From: a virus
IMG/VR virus record: IMGVR_UViG_3300035701_000302
Location: 1-23,092 of that record
Direction: 5' to 3' (one strand)
Length of the DNA stretch: 23,092 bases
Below are positions 6,446-14,546 of this stretch, piece by piece. Under the pieces are notes generated by a model, which was not told the DNA's origin, searched no databases, and saw only the letters and a program-made list of their open reading frames with translations. The stretch's first letter is position 1, and each line of letters begins with the position of its first letter. Position numbers and translations under genes: made by a program.

Positions 6446-9429
6446 TGGGCAAACGAGAAGATAAACTCCGAAGAAGGTTGGCCAGACTCGACAAGAGGAA
6501 GGTTAAACGTGAAGAGTTTCTGCGCAAGCAAAAAGTCATTGATTCAAAATCAAAGGCAGCACTTGATGCTGCAATTTCTGCTGAAGTTGAATCAGGTAAC
6601 ACAATTGATGCAGAAATTGATTTTCTCGAAAGTTCTTTTGATACCTACGTTGCGTCTGATAAAGTTAGAGATGCTAACATAGCAACTAAGTCAGCTAAAA
6701 ACAAAGAAAAGCCAACTTCGGCGCTCCCGTTGGCAAGACAACTAGAGATGGCATCAGCTGGTCCTGAAGAAAAAGATACTACTTCACCTACAACTAAAAT
6801 AACTGTTGATCCTACTGAACCAAAAAGAAAATCTCAACCAATTGCGAAAAGAGCTAAAAGTTTAGCTAGAAAAGCTGGGAGAGCAATTTTTGGTGAGAGA
6901 ACTGCGACCAACGAAGAAGAAGGAATTCGTAAAGAGTATCAAAGGATTGTGTCTCAAAAGGATCAGTCGGTCCGGATTCTTATGGAGAATATGCAGCTTC
7001 TCCAAGAAAAGGCTGAGACTGATCCAGCTATAGCCAAGCTTCTAGTTCAACTCAAAGATAAAAAATATGAAGATGTTGAACGTTTGGTTAAAGAGGGGAG
7101 ACAGGTCTTTCCGGAGCAAGCCGAAGATTTCATTAAGGGAATTGAAGAACTAGCCAAATCTATGGAAGGGATCGATGTTTCCCTTAAAATGTCTATCCCG
7201 AGTATTATTGATCAAACCAAGAAAGTTCTTGGCGATAAAGATGCAACATTAGCTGAGAAACGAGAAACCCTTTCCGCGTTTCAAAATCTTATCAAAAAAA
7301 GTGATGTTGATCTTGACACGCAAAAAGAAATTAGAGTAATTGCTGCTGAGACTTTCAATGCTACTAAAGAAGAAAATGCATCTCTAAACCTAATACTTGA
7401 TAAAATTAGTAATAATAATAAAGATAAGAAGCTTGTTGCATCTTACCAAGAGTTAGTTGATCTCTCTGGCAATCAACTGCTTACACTCAAACAAATCAAG
7501 AAAACTAGTGATAAGCAGCTAGCCAATGGAGAATCTCAAAAAGATTCCTTTCTTAAAAGAGGTATTGGGGCTGTCAAAGGTACAGCTACTCGCGGTCTTT
7601 TAGGGTTCGGTCTTAGCCAAGTAGGTCTTGGCGGTCTTGATAATATCGTTGAAGATCTTGGTGATCTTAAAGATACTGCTAAGCTCGGATATAAAGGGGT
7701 TAAAAAGGGGTTAGGTGGTGCTGGTCGTCTCATCAATAAAATATCTGGTGGTCGTAGTGGTAGATTTGGCGGCAAGCTTCTATCGTCTGGTGGTAGACTT
7801 CTTAGCAAAATTCCAAGTCTTGGTAAATTTGGAACTGGGCTTTTGTCGGCTGGTTCTAAATTACTTCCGGCAGCTGTTGGTGGGGTTGGGGTTCTCGGAA
7901 CCGCAGGAGCGGCCGGTACTGCCACTGCTGCAGCTGGTGGACTAGCAACAGCAACAAAAGGCGCTGGGTTACTCTCCAAGCTTAGTGGATTTGCCGGTGG
8001 TGGCGCTAAACTGGCTGGAACAGCTGCTCGTTTCGCTGGTGGTCTTGCCAAATTCGCTGGTCCTATTGGTATAGCTATTACTGCTGGTATGGCAGTAAAA
8101 GATGCTGTAGATGGCTTCAATAATGCCGAGAAAATTGCTGGAATTGAACCAGGAAAAAAAGCTTCATTAGGTCAAAAAATTCAGTCAGGGCTTTCCTCTG
8201 CTGTTTCTGGTCTCACCCTTGGGTTTATCGAACCTGAAACGATTTATAGTGCAGTTGACGATTTCTTTTCCCCAATGTTTGGCAAAGACGGTTTTATTTC
8301 TCAAGTTGGAGATATTGGATCTAGATTTAGCAAAAAACTTGAAGATGGGGTTGATCTTAAAGATTTTACCAGCACTTTTGGTGAATTTTTTGATAGCGTA
8401 TTTTCGACAAATGGTATCTTGGCAAAGACTACCCAAATGGCTGGGAAAATCCTTGAGTATTCGCCTGTTGGTTATACAGCTAAAGCTCTAAACTGGATAT
8501 CTAACAAGGTTACTGGACAAAATACTTCAGTTGGTGAAAAGTTAGCATCGGTTTTACCAAAGGGTGTTGCCGAGTTTACTGGTATTTCGAAGCCAACTGA
8601 TACTGCTAGTTTTATTGGTAAGCATGAAGGAACCAACAATAATGTCTACAAAGATGTGGCTGGTCTTGATACTGTAGGGAAAGGACACCTTCTAACCAAT
8701 TCCAAACGTGACCAAGCTATTAAAGAACGTGGTTATGTGACGAAAGAAGAAGGAGAAGAGATCTTCCAAGAGGATATCGCAAAACATCAGACTTTCAAAC
8801 AACAATTGGCTGTACCTATTTCCAAAAATATGGAAACAGCAATGACTTCGTTGGCTTTTAACTTAGGGGCCAATCATCCAGCAATTCAAAAAATTACGGC
8901 TCTTGTCAACGCTGGTAAGACGCAAGAAGCTGCTGCTGAGTTTTTAAAATATGATAAAGCCAAAGATAAAGATACTGGGTTAAAGAGAGCGTTTGCTGGT
9001 CTCACCCGTCGTCGTCAAGATGAAGCCAATTTATTTCTCACTCCAGATGGCAGAGCAACACCATCCGTCTCTGGAACTGCAGCACTAGCGGCGACTTCGG
9101 AAGAGGGAGCCAAAATTATTCCGTCCCCACAGCAAGAAACATCTAGAATGGATATGGCATCTGGTCAAGATTTTGCAACTCCTTCTGGTATGAGGAAGTC
9201 AGCGATTTCTATGGAACCAATCTCTATTCAGTCAAAGGCTTTCCAAATCGCCAGTACACAAAATGCTACCGAAGTTGCAGCAACAAAGGCTAGCCTCAGT
9301 AAATCTCAATCTCCAAAAACTCCACCGATATCACTAGTTAGTAATGATAGTAGTTCTAAAGGTGGATCTAGAGCTACCCAGATTGATGACATGATGTTAT
9401 CAGTGATGAACACAACGATGCTCGACTAG
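6445..9429 (+). CDS. Tape-measure-like tail protein with embedded GH24 lysozyme domain
   Basis: This 994-residue protein has a very basic N-terminus (residues 1-40) and helical, coiled-coil-like segments to about residue 360. A Gly/Ala-rich hydrophobic region follows at about 373-555, as seen in tape measure proteins that contact membranes, then amphipathic segments to about 715. Residues 718-866 are a T4-type lysozyme domain, and a Ser/Thr-rich tail completes the protein. Tape measures set tail length and leave the tube at infection; the lysozyme would open peptidoglycan locally. It follows the chaperone gene, the standard tape-measure place, with TAATG overlap. T4 gp29 has 590 residues and no lysozyme. 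The reading as tape measure rests on position, length and the hydrophobic middle. Confidence 0.85.
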   Translation: MGKREDKLRRRLARLDKRKVKREEFLRKQKVIDSKSKAALDAAISAEVESGNTIDAEIDFLESSFDTYVASDKVRDANIATKSAKNKEKPTSALPLARQLEMASAGPEEKDTTSPTTKITVDPTEPKRKSQPIAKRAKSLARKAGRAIFGERTATNEEEGIRKEYQRIVSQKDQSVRILMENMQLLQEKAETDPAIAKLLVQLKDKKYEDVERLVKEGRQVFPEQAEDFIKGIEELAKSMEGIDVSLKMSIPSIIDQTKKVLGDKDATLAEKRETLSAFQNLIKKSDVDLDTQKEIRVIAAETFNATKEENASLNLILDKISNNNKDKKLVASYQELVDLSGNQLLTLKQIKKTSDKQLANGESQKDSFLKRGIGAVKGTATRGLLGFGLSQVGLGGLDNIVEDLGDLKDTAKLGYKGVKKGLGGAGRLINKISGGRSGRFGGKLLSSGGRLLSKIPSLGKFGTGLLSAGSKLLPAAVGGVGVLGTAGAAGTATAAAGGLATATKGAGLLSKLSGFAGGGAKLAGTAARFAGGLAKFAGPIGIAITAGMAVKDAVDGFNNAEKIAGIEPGKKASLGQKIQSGLSSAVSGLTLGFIEPETIYSAVDDFFSPMFGKDGFISQVGDIGSRFSKKLEDGVDLKDFTSTFGEFFDSVFSTNGILAKTTQMAGKILEYSPVGYTAKALNWISNKVTGQNTSVGEKLASVLPKGVAEFTGISKPTDTASFIGKHEGTNNNVYKDVAGLDTVGKGHLLTNSKRDQAIKERGYVTKEEGEEIFQEDIAKHQTFKQQLAVPISKNMETAMTSLAFNLGANHPAIQKITALVNAGKTQEAAAEFLKYDKAKDKDTGLKRAFAGLTRRRQDEANLFLTPDGRATPSVSGTAALAATSEEGAKIIPSPQQETSRMDMASGQDFATPSGMRKSAISMEPISIQSKAFQIASTQNATEVAATKASLSKSQSPKTPPISLVSNDSSSKGGSRATQIDDMMLSVMNTTMLD
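8596..9042 (+). other. GH24 (T4-type) lysozyme domain inside the tape measure
   Basis: The catalytic signature E-(8 residues)-D-(5 residues)-T of T4 lysozyme is intact as E728, D737 and T743, in KHEG, YKD and GLDT. GKGH follows, where the family usually has G-Y-G-H. Downstream are the helix QLAVPISKNMETAMTSLAFN, then FLKYDKAKDKDTGLKRAFAG and GLTRRRQDEANLF, the conserved R-R-x-x-E-x-x-L-F end of the family. The domain should cleave the beta-1,4 bond between MurNAc and GlcNAc. Confidence 0.92.
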
Positions 9430-9435
9430 GTGACT

Positions 9436-10080
9436 ATGGGCAATATTGATTTAGATTCATTAATTACAGCAAACCCAAGAGCAGAAATCCTCATAGCTGG
9501 GGATGGGGTTAATGTTAAAGCTTTTATTATTTCCGAGCTTAAGATTTCTGGTGGTAACAGTTATAACAATCCACTATCATCAAATCAGCAAGAATCAATT
9601 GATAAAACTGTTGGTGCTGCTCAGGCTCTTATTGGGGCGGCTGCTGCTAAGTTTGGTTATACTGATTTGCCTAGCTTCTCCCTTAGAACAGTTGGGCAAT
9701 CAGTCAATACATGGACAGGATCAGAGCGCCCAGTCTTTTCTATTGATGTCCTTTTCGTCGCTCTTCGTGCTGACGACGATGTTATGTTACCAGTTAAAGC
9801 ATTGTACAAAGCAGTTTTTCCAACTTTTTTTGATGAAGGAAATGGATCGGTTATTATCCCACCGATGAAATATTTGCCTCAAGGTAAGACAGCCCGTGGA
9901 ACTGTAGCAGTTAAAATTGGAACTTGGTTTCAGGCTACTAACCTACTAATCAAGTCAGTATCTTTTACCTTTTCTAAAGAAACACTTCCCACTGGTAAAT
10001 TGTTGTATGCATCTGGTAGCATTAATTTTGAACCATACCGCGTTCTCTCGTACGACGAAATCAATGGGTGGTTCAAATGA
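9436..10080 (+). CDS. Baseplate tube-initiator-like protein (gp48/gp54-like outline)
   Basis: This protein has 214 residues from ATG 9436. A GTG at 9430, directly after the previous stop, would add two residues; the AGGTGA at 9428-9433 makes the choice uncertain. The sequence has a strand near residue 15 (AEILIAGDGVNVKAFIISEL). An Ala-rich helix follows, then SFSLRTVGQSVNTWTGSERP and VFSIDVLFVAL, and a C-terminal strand pair (NLLIKSVSFTFSKE and ASGSINFEPYRVLS). The W-x-G-S-x-R-P then strand pattern is shared with phage proteins that cap the hub and start the tube. The position between tape measure and gp53/hub genes supports this. Assignment to gp48 or gp54 in particular is not possible. Confidence 0.6.
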   Translation: MGNIDLDSLITANPRAEILIAGDGVNVKAFIISELKISGGNSYNNPLSSNQQESIDKTVGAAQALIGAAAAKFGYTDLPSFSLRTVGQSVNTWTGSERPVFSIDVLFVALRADDDVMLPVKALYKAVFPTFFDEGNGSVIIPPMKYLPQGKTARGTVAVKIGTWFQATNLLIKSVSFTFSKETLPTGKLLYASGSINFEPYRVLSYDEINGWFK

Positions 10081-10433
10081 GTAATAACAGTGAATTTTTT
10101 ATAAATCTAGATAAACTCACCAAAGAACGGTTCGCTCTTGGTAAGTTCATGGAATTCACAGATAACCATGATCCACTAACTTCTTCCTTTATTGATGTGA
10201 TATCAAATTTGCCACAACGTGGCGTTTATGAGGTGAAAGGAGAAGATGGTCGCCCAGATCTTCTCTCTTATCGTATTTATGGCAACACACAATATTGGTG
10301 GATTCTCCTTATTTATAACAGAAAAATTGATTACAGAGAAATTACTACAGGTGAACTTATTCGATATCCATCTATTGATTCACTCGAAGATATTTATTTC
10401 TCGTTGAAGGCAAAACAAACTGGTAGGATTTAA
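10077..10433 (+). CDS. gp53: Baseplate wedge protein (gp53-like)
   Basis: This 118-residue protein starts at ATG 10077, overlapping the previous TGA (ATGA). The core RPDLLSYRIYGNTQYWWILL, then YNRKIDYREITTGELIRYPS, is the signature of gp53-like wedge proteins. It has a LysM-like look, in which a short helix and a strand pair end in a Y-P-S turn. T4 gp53 has 196 residues, so this is a short version. In T4, gp53 joins wedges to each other and to the hub. Flanking tube-initiator and hub genes agree with a baseplate role. Confidence 0.85.
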   Translation: MSNNSEFFINLDKLTKERFALGKFMEFTDNHDPLTSSFIDVISNLPQRGVYEVKGEDGRPDLLSYRIYGNTQYWWILLIYNRKIDYREITTGELIRYPSIDSLEDIYFSLKAKQTGRI

Positions 10434-11588
10434 ATGGCAGTAGGTACAGAAGGTTTTTACAGGTTTCAATTTTCAGTCGGTGATCTAGATGATTTCATCG
10501 AAGAGTCCGAACTTGTCAATTTTACTCTTATTGAAGAGGCTGGAAATGCACTCCCAACATTTGAAATTGCTTTTAACACCTCAAACGAAGAAGTTCTCAA
10601 CCTTCTCCATGAAGGTAACGATCTTAATGTCACTTTTGGTAAAGATCGTTCAGATTCTACTTCCGCTCCGCTTGCTATCACTCGTCTTCAAACAAATAAA
10701 GCTGGTGATTCCAAACGTCTTATCTCAGCCGTTGGAATGTTCTCCGCTCTCCCGTACATTGCAAATTCAAAAATTCTCCTCTCGTCGAAAAAATCGGCTA
10801 TTGAAGTCATTAAAGACGTTGTAACTAGTTTTGGATTTCAGACTAATTTTAACGTATCCAAAAGTAATGATTCTCAAGTATGGATTCAGCATAACATTTC
10901 AGGCAAAAAGTTCGTCAATGATCTTTGGATGCGGTCCGACCTTGGCGACTCTTTCCCAGCTGTTGGTATTTCTTCTGATGGGACATTTATCTTAAAAGAT
11001 ATTAAAAAAGATCTCAAAGATAAAAAAGCACCACTCGACCAACCCTACTCTTGGCGATTCACTAAAGAAATCTTGACAGATCGTGACATCCCGTTCGAAG
11101 GTAATCCATCTATTGATCTCAACACTGGCTTTCTTAATGCTTGGATGGGGTACGGTAGAGAGCGTACTGTCTACAATATGGAAGATGGTAATCAAGAAAA
11201 TGTCTTCTCTGATGCTGAACCTATATTGGCGATTTCTAATGACATGTCTCGTCGTCTTAATGTAATTAAACGTTATGCTTCTACAGCTATTGTTAATGAA
11301 AATGTTCATGCTAATTATTGGAAATCTTACCATCACAATTTGGTTCACTTAGCATCTTTTGGAAATGTTAAAACAACGATTTCATTTGCTAATTTGTTTG
11401 CTCCGATCAAGGTGTTGGATCAGGTTATTTTCAAAGATGACGATCTCATTAGTAATAAAAAAAGCTCATCAGAGTTTAACTCTGGTATTTATTATGTAGC
11501 AAAAGTAGCTCGTAACATTTGCCATCGCCAATTCGTGACTACGGTAGTTCTTTGCCGTGAGTCTCTTAACGCGATAAGGAATATTTAA
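10434..11588 (+). CDS. gp27: Baseplate hub protein (gp27 / late-control D-like)
   Basis: This 384-residue protein is close to T4 gp27 (391). The hub trimer joins the spike to the tube. The sequence opens with FYRFQFSVGDLDDFIEESEL and beta segments (FTLIEEAGNALPTFEIAF) of the first barrel. It continues with IEVIKDVVTSFGFQTNFNVS, then WIQHNISGKKFVNDLWMRS, a motif typical of hub proteins where the second domain begins. The C-terminal barrel ends in SGIYYVAKVARNICHRQF. The gene begins directly after the previous TAA and is followed two bases later by the spike gene, the usual hub-spike pairing. Confidence 0.85.
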   Translation: MAVGTEGFYRFQFSVGDLDDFIEESELVNFTLIEEAGNALPTFEIAFNTSNEEVLNLLHEGNDLNVTFGKDRSDSTSAPLAITRLQTNKAGDSKRLISAVGMFSALPYIANSKILLSSKKSAIEVIKDVVTSFGFQTNFNVSKSNDSQVWIQHNISGKKFVNDLWMRSDLGDSFPAVGISSDGTFILKDIKKDLKDKKAPLDQPYSWRFTKEILTDRDIPFEGNPSIDLNTGFLNAWMGYGRERTVYNMEDGNQENVFSDAEPILAISNDMSRRLNVIKRYASTAIVNENVHANYWKSYHHNLVHLASFGNVKTTISFANLFAPIKVLDQVIFKDDDLISNKKSSSEFNSGIYYVAKVARNICHRQFVTTVVLCRESLNAIRNI

Positions 11589-11590
11589 TC

Positions 11591-12829
11591 TTGTTGATTA
11601 AAGTTCAAGATTATTTGATGAAAACAGAGCCTCTTAAAAAGACTTATAGAGGAACTGTAGTTAATAACGCTGATCCAAGGAAACTTGGACGGGTTAAATG
11701 TACCGTTGACGATCTTATTGCCACCGATGACTTGACTCTCTTACCATGGATTTACAGAAAAACACCAGCTGGTCTTGGTGGACGCTCCGATACTAGAAAT
11801 TCGTTCGTTCCGTTGGTTGGTTCGGAACTAGTCATTGAGTTCCCTTATAATGATATTTACTCTGGTTTTTATACGGGTGTTTGGGAGTCTTCTGTCTCTC
11901 ATAATGGGATTTTTGATGAAGATTACCCAAGCAGCTACGGCTTTGTTGACCAGCAAGGTACTGGGTTCAAGGTCAATACTGCCAAAAAGTTCATGGAATT
12001 TCTTCATGGTTCCGGGTTTTCGGCTACTGTTGAGTCAGACGGAACTATAGAATTTAGGACTCCTAAGAAGTTTCGAGTTGTTTCTCTCGATGATAAATCG
12101 TTCATCGAGTTTGATACCACTACTGGTGAAATGATTACTGGTTCTAAAGGTACTACTACTCATGGTGGTGAACGAGTTCTTCAGAATCCGGCGAAATTAG
12201 AAACTGATGTTGGTTCCCATAAAGAACGAATTTCTGGTGGTAAAGACTCTGAAATTGTCGGTGGGATGAAGCGTTCTATTGGTGGTAGTTACGCTGAGTC
12301 TATTCTCAGTAACCACCAACAGATTATTGCTGGTAATGTTTCCAGAATGGTTAACCAATTTATTAATGAAACGATTGGTTTAGGGGTAATTAGAAGCATT
12401 GTTACTGGTGGTATCGCTGAGACTATTTATGCTGGTAATCATGCGGAGACAATTACTCTGGGTAACTACCTATTGTCAGTCATTGCAGGAACTCTCAACC
12501 TAACGTCTGCAGCTGGTATTACTAATATAACTGCTGGTACAGGTGTTAATATTACGGCTGGAGCGGCATTAACTTTAACTGCTGCGTCTTTGGTTGAACT
12601 CATTGCTGGGGCTATCACTCAAACTGTTGGTGGTGCTTACACTCTTAATGCTGTCGGTGCAGCTACAATTCAGGCCACTGCTGCAGCTAAAATTGCTGGA
12701 GCAACAACTCTTCTTGGTACTGGGGCCGGTCCTGGTATGGGGGTTTTAACATTTCTTGGCAATCCAGTTATTGATCTTATCACAGGAGCACCAAGTGTTC
12801 CTTGTACAACAGTTTTTGCAGGACCATAA
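11591..12829 (+). CDS. gp5: Central spike protein (gp5-like: OB fold plus beta-helix, no lysozyme)
   Basis: This protein has 412 residues from TTG 11591 (AAGGA about ten bases upstream); ATG 11618 is an alternative that removes nine residues. Residues 15-105 are the OB-fold domain, with YRGTVVNNADPRKLGRVKCT as in gp5/VgrG and a following LPWI strand. Residues of about 120-190 are short linking strands. From about 195 to 375 the sequence is a repetitive beta-helix (GGIAETIYAGNHAETITLGN, then Thr/Ala/Gly-rich turns). The end, from GPGMGVLTFLGNPVIDLITG on, forms the needle tip region. T4 gp5 (575) has a lysozyme between OB fold and helix; here it is absent. The trimer punctures the outer membrane. 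Confidence 0.88.
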   Translation: MLIKVQDYLMKTEPLKKTYRGTVVNNADPRKLGRVKCTVDDLIATDDLTLLPWIYRKTPAGLGGRSDTRNSFVPLVGSELVIEFPYNDIYSGFYTGVWESSVSHNGIFDEDYPSSYGFVDQQGTGFKVNTAKKFMEFLHGSGFSATVESDGTIEFRTPKKFRVVSLDDKSFIEFDTTTGEMITGSKGTTTHGGERVLQNPAKLETDVGSHKERISGGKDSEIVGGMKRSIGGSYAESILSNHQQIIAGNVSRMVNQFINETIGLGVIRSIVTGGIAETIYAGNHAETITLGNYLLSVIAGTLNLTSAAGITNITAGTGVNITAGAALTLTAASLVELIAGAITQTVGGAYTLNAVGAATIQATAAAKIAGATTLLGTGAGPGMGVLTFLGNPVIDLITGAPSVPCTTVFAGP

Positions 12830-13023
12830 TGGAAACTAGTTGGAAAAAAGTTGATACTTCTAAATTTTCTGTCCTTATTAAAGATCTTTGCAAAGCGATA
12901 GAGCATAACCTTAAACAAGACGTTGAAAGAGTACAAAAGCTAGTAGAGATGTCAAAGATAATGAAGGATCAAAATGACTTGGCAGAAACAGGACCTAGCA
13001 ACACCGATACCAAAGGCAATTGA
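12829..13023 (+). CDS. Small helical protein of unknown function, overlapping the next gene
   Basis: A 64-residue frame starts at an ATG that overlaps the spike stop (TAATG). It is Lys/Glu-rich and helical in look: FSVLIKDLCKAIEHNLKQDV, then ERVQKLVEMSKIMKDQNDL. The end overlaps the next gene by 50 bases in another frame. Phage baseplate operons often have such small helical genes, but I do not recognise this one. The start overlap and protein-like N-terminal 45 residues favour a real gene; the long overlap argues for caution. Confidence 0.5.
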   Translation: METSWKKVDTSKFSVLIKDLCKAIEHNLKQDVERVQKLVEMSKIMKDQNDLAETGPSNTDTKGN

Positions 13024-14110
13024 AGACGTCGTTGCCCCTATCAACGATCTCATTTCAGTTATTCTTCCTATCCTCAGTACGGTGCAAACCTTATTGACGG
13101 CGGCTCAAGTGTTTTTCGCCACTTATGCCGATCCTTATGTTACTCTTGTTGGCTCTCTTATTTCTCAAATAGAAGCTGTTATTAATGATCTTTTTGGCGC
13201 TGGAGCCTACTCTTTAGTTGTTACTCCGTTTTCTTTCGAAGTATCGGTAGCTCAATCTAAGGTAATTGCTGAAACTTACAACACCGAAATCAACAACGCC
13301 AATATAGCTTATGAAAAAGCTCTTTTAAAAGCTTCAGAAATCAAAAACGCTGCTGATAGAAAGGCTGCTCGCGAATCAGCGAAACAATCTCTTAATACTA
13401 ATAGAACTAAAGCTTATAATAAAAAGAATCGGGCTAGGAGTTTTGATCAAGTAACTGGTCTCCCAATTCTTTCTGCCAATGATGCTATTCTTGCTGCTAT
13501 TGAATCATTCGATGATAAAGGGGATGCCGCTCGTCCACAGTTCAGTAATTCTGCTAATGTATGCGCTTTTGGTATCCTTTTTACGGTTCCTACTATTCAG
13601 CAGTTAATTGATATTCTTGAAGCAATGTCTGATGTTTTCAAAATCCCAGAGTTCGAGTTTGCTTTAAAGAAAATTAAAAGATTTAAAACTACGGCTCAAG
13701 TTTCGGTTAACCCGGATTGGCAATCAGTAAGGCTCAACTCAATAGAACATTTATCAGCAATGCAAAAAGAGCTTCTTGGATTGCTTGAAACTTTCCGTGG
13801 ATATTTGGTTGTTCCAAGTGCTGGACTTGGCGACATCATTAATATTTTGCAACAAAAAACTGCTAAGATTCAGCAGTTATTAACCAGATTACAAGCTCTC
13901 CTTAACGCAATTAGTAGAGTTAGTGGTGTTTATTTCCTTGATGTTCCTGAAGGTCCTGGTGGTAATGCGAGAATCAAACGGGCTCTTGAAGATCCTTTCC
14001 TTCAAGATCCTTGTAATCAAACTGGCTTCACAGTGATGGCCTTATTTGTTGGTGGTGGTCCGAGCCTTCAACCAATTGAAACTATTCGGGCACTTTTGGC
14101 GGGGTCTTAG
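12974..14110 (+). CDS. Uncharacterised baseplate-region structural protein
   Basis: This 378-residue protein starts at ATG 12974 with AAGGA six bases upstream. Residues 16-75 are hydrophobic and helical (PINDLISVILPILSTVQTLL and a second segment to LFGAG). Residues 95-155 are a charged coiled-coil-like helix (NNANIAYEKALLKASEIKNA). The centre has VPTIQQLIDILEAMSDVFKI and VNPDWQSVRLNSIEHLSAMQ. The end has a conserved-looking glycine turn (ALFVGGGPSLQPIETIRALL). No enzymatic motif is visible. The position after the spike gene suggests a baseplate or virion-associated protein, possibly a periphery or tip component. I cannot name the family. Confidence 0.7.
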   Translation: MTWQKQDLATPIPKAIEDVVAPINDLISVILPILSTVQTLLTAAQVFFATYADPYVTLVGSLISQIEAVINDLFGAGAYSLVVTPFSFEVSVAQSKVIAETYNTEINNANIAYEKALLKASEIKNAADRKAARESAKQSLNTNRTKAYNKKNRARSFDQVTGLPILSANDAILAAIESFDDKGDAARPQFSNSANVCAFGILFTVPTIQQLIDILEAMSDVFKIPEFEFALKKIKRFKTTAQVSVNPDWQSVRLNSIEHLSAMQKELLGLLETFRGYLVVPSAGLGDIINILQQKTAKIQQLLTRLQALLNAISRVSGVYFLDVPEGPGGNARIKRALEDPFLQDPCNQTGFTVMALFVGGGPSLQPIETIRALLAGS

Positions 14111-14111
14111 T

Positions 14112-14546
14112 ATGGCAGTTGGATGGAAATGCGATCAATGCGGGAAAGACACACATATTCACCCGCCAACCGAACCTCTTTACGACGAAAAAGAGGTTGA
14201 AATTGAAGTACCAGAAATGGTAGAGCGTGATGTCCCGGTCTTGGATAAAAAAGGGAATAAGACCAACAAGACTGAAAAAAGAAAAGTTATCGAACTGGTC
14301 AAGAAAAAACAGCTAGTCAAGAGTCCAAGGATTATCAAGGTAAAGAAGCAAAATCTTTACACTAAGAAAATGGAGGAGATGGATGTGCATGAACAGCGTG
14401 ACCTATTTCCTCGCGCTTTTCTTGTCAGATTATCTTTTGGGATGACAGAAGAAGTGCAACGCGATTTTTGTAGAGAATGCTTAGATAAAATTATGCCAAA
14501 GCTGAAAGAAGTATGGGATCTTTTAGAAAAGGTTGAGCCTCAGTAA
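14112..14546 (+). CDS. Small zinc-ribbon-like protein
   Basis: This 144-residue protein starts at ATG 14112, one base after the previous TAG. It carries C7-x2-C10 at the N-terminus (WKCDQCGK) and C120-x2-C123 near the C-terminus (FCRECLDK), an arrangement that can bring four cysteines together on one zinc ion. Between them is a highly charged stretch (EKEVEIEVPEMVERDVP, a Lys-rich run near residues 48-70). A long C-terminal helix (KIMPKLKEVWDLLEKV) ends the protein. Function is unknown; a chaperone or structural zinc protein of the baseplate region is possible from context. Its stop overlaps the next ATG. Confidence 0.7.
   Translation: MAVGWKCDQCGKDTHIHPPTEPLYDEKEVEIEVPEMVERDVPVLDKKGNKTNKTEKRKVIELVKKKQLVKSPRIIKVKKQNLYTKKMEEMDVHEQRDLFPRAFLVRLSFGMTEEVQRDFCRECLDKIMPKLKEVWDLLEKVEPQ

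Noticed and set aside
7536-8120. Long minus-strand open frame (194 codons), proline- and alanine-rich
   Set aside because: It is antisense to the Gly/Ala-rich part of the tape measure, whose GGN/GCN codons read as proline and alanine on the other strand. It has no domain-like sequence and contradicts the uniform + strand operon.
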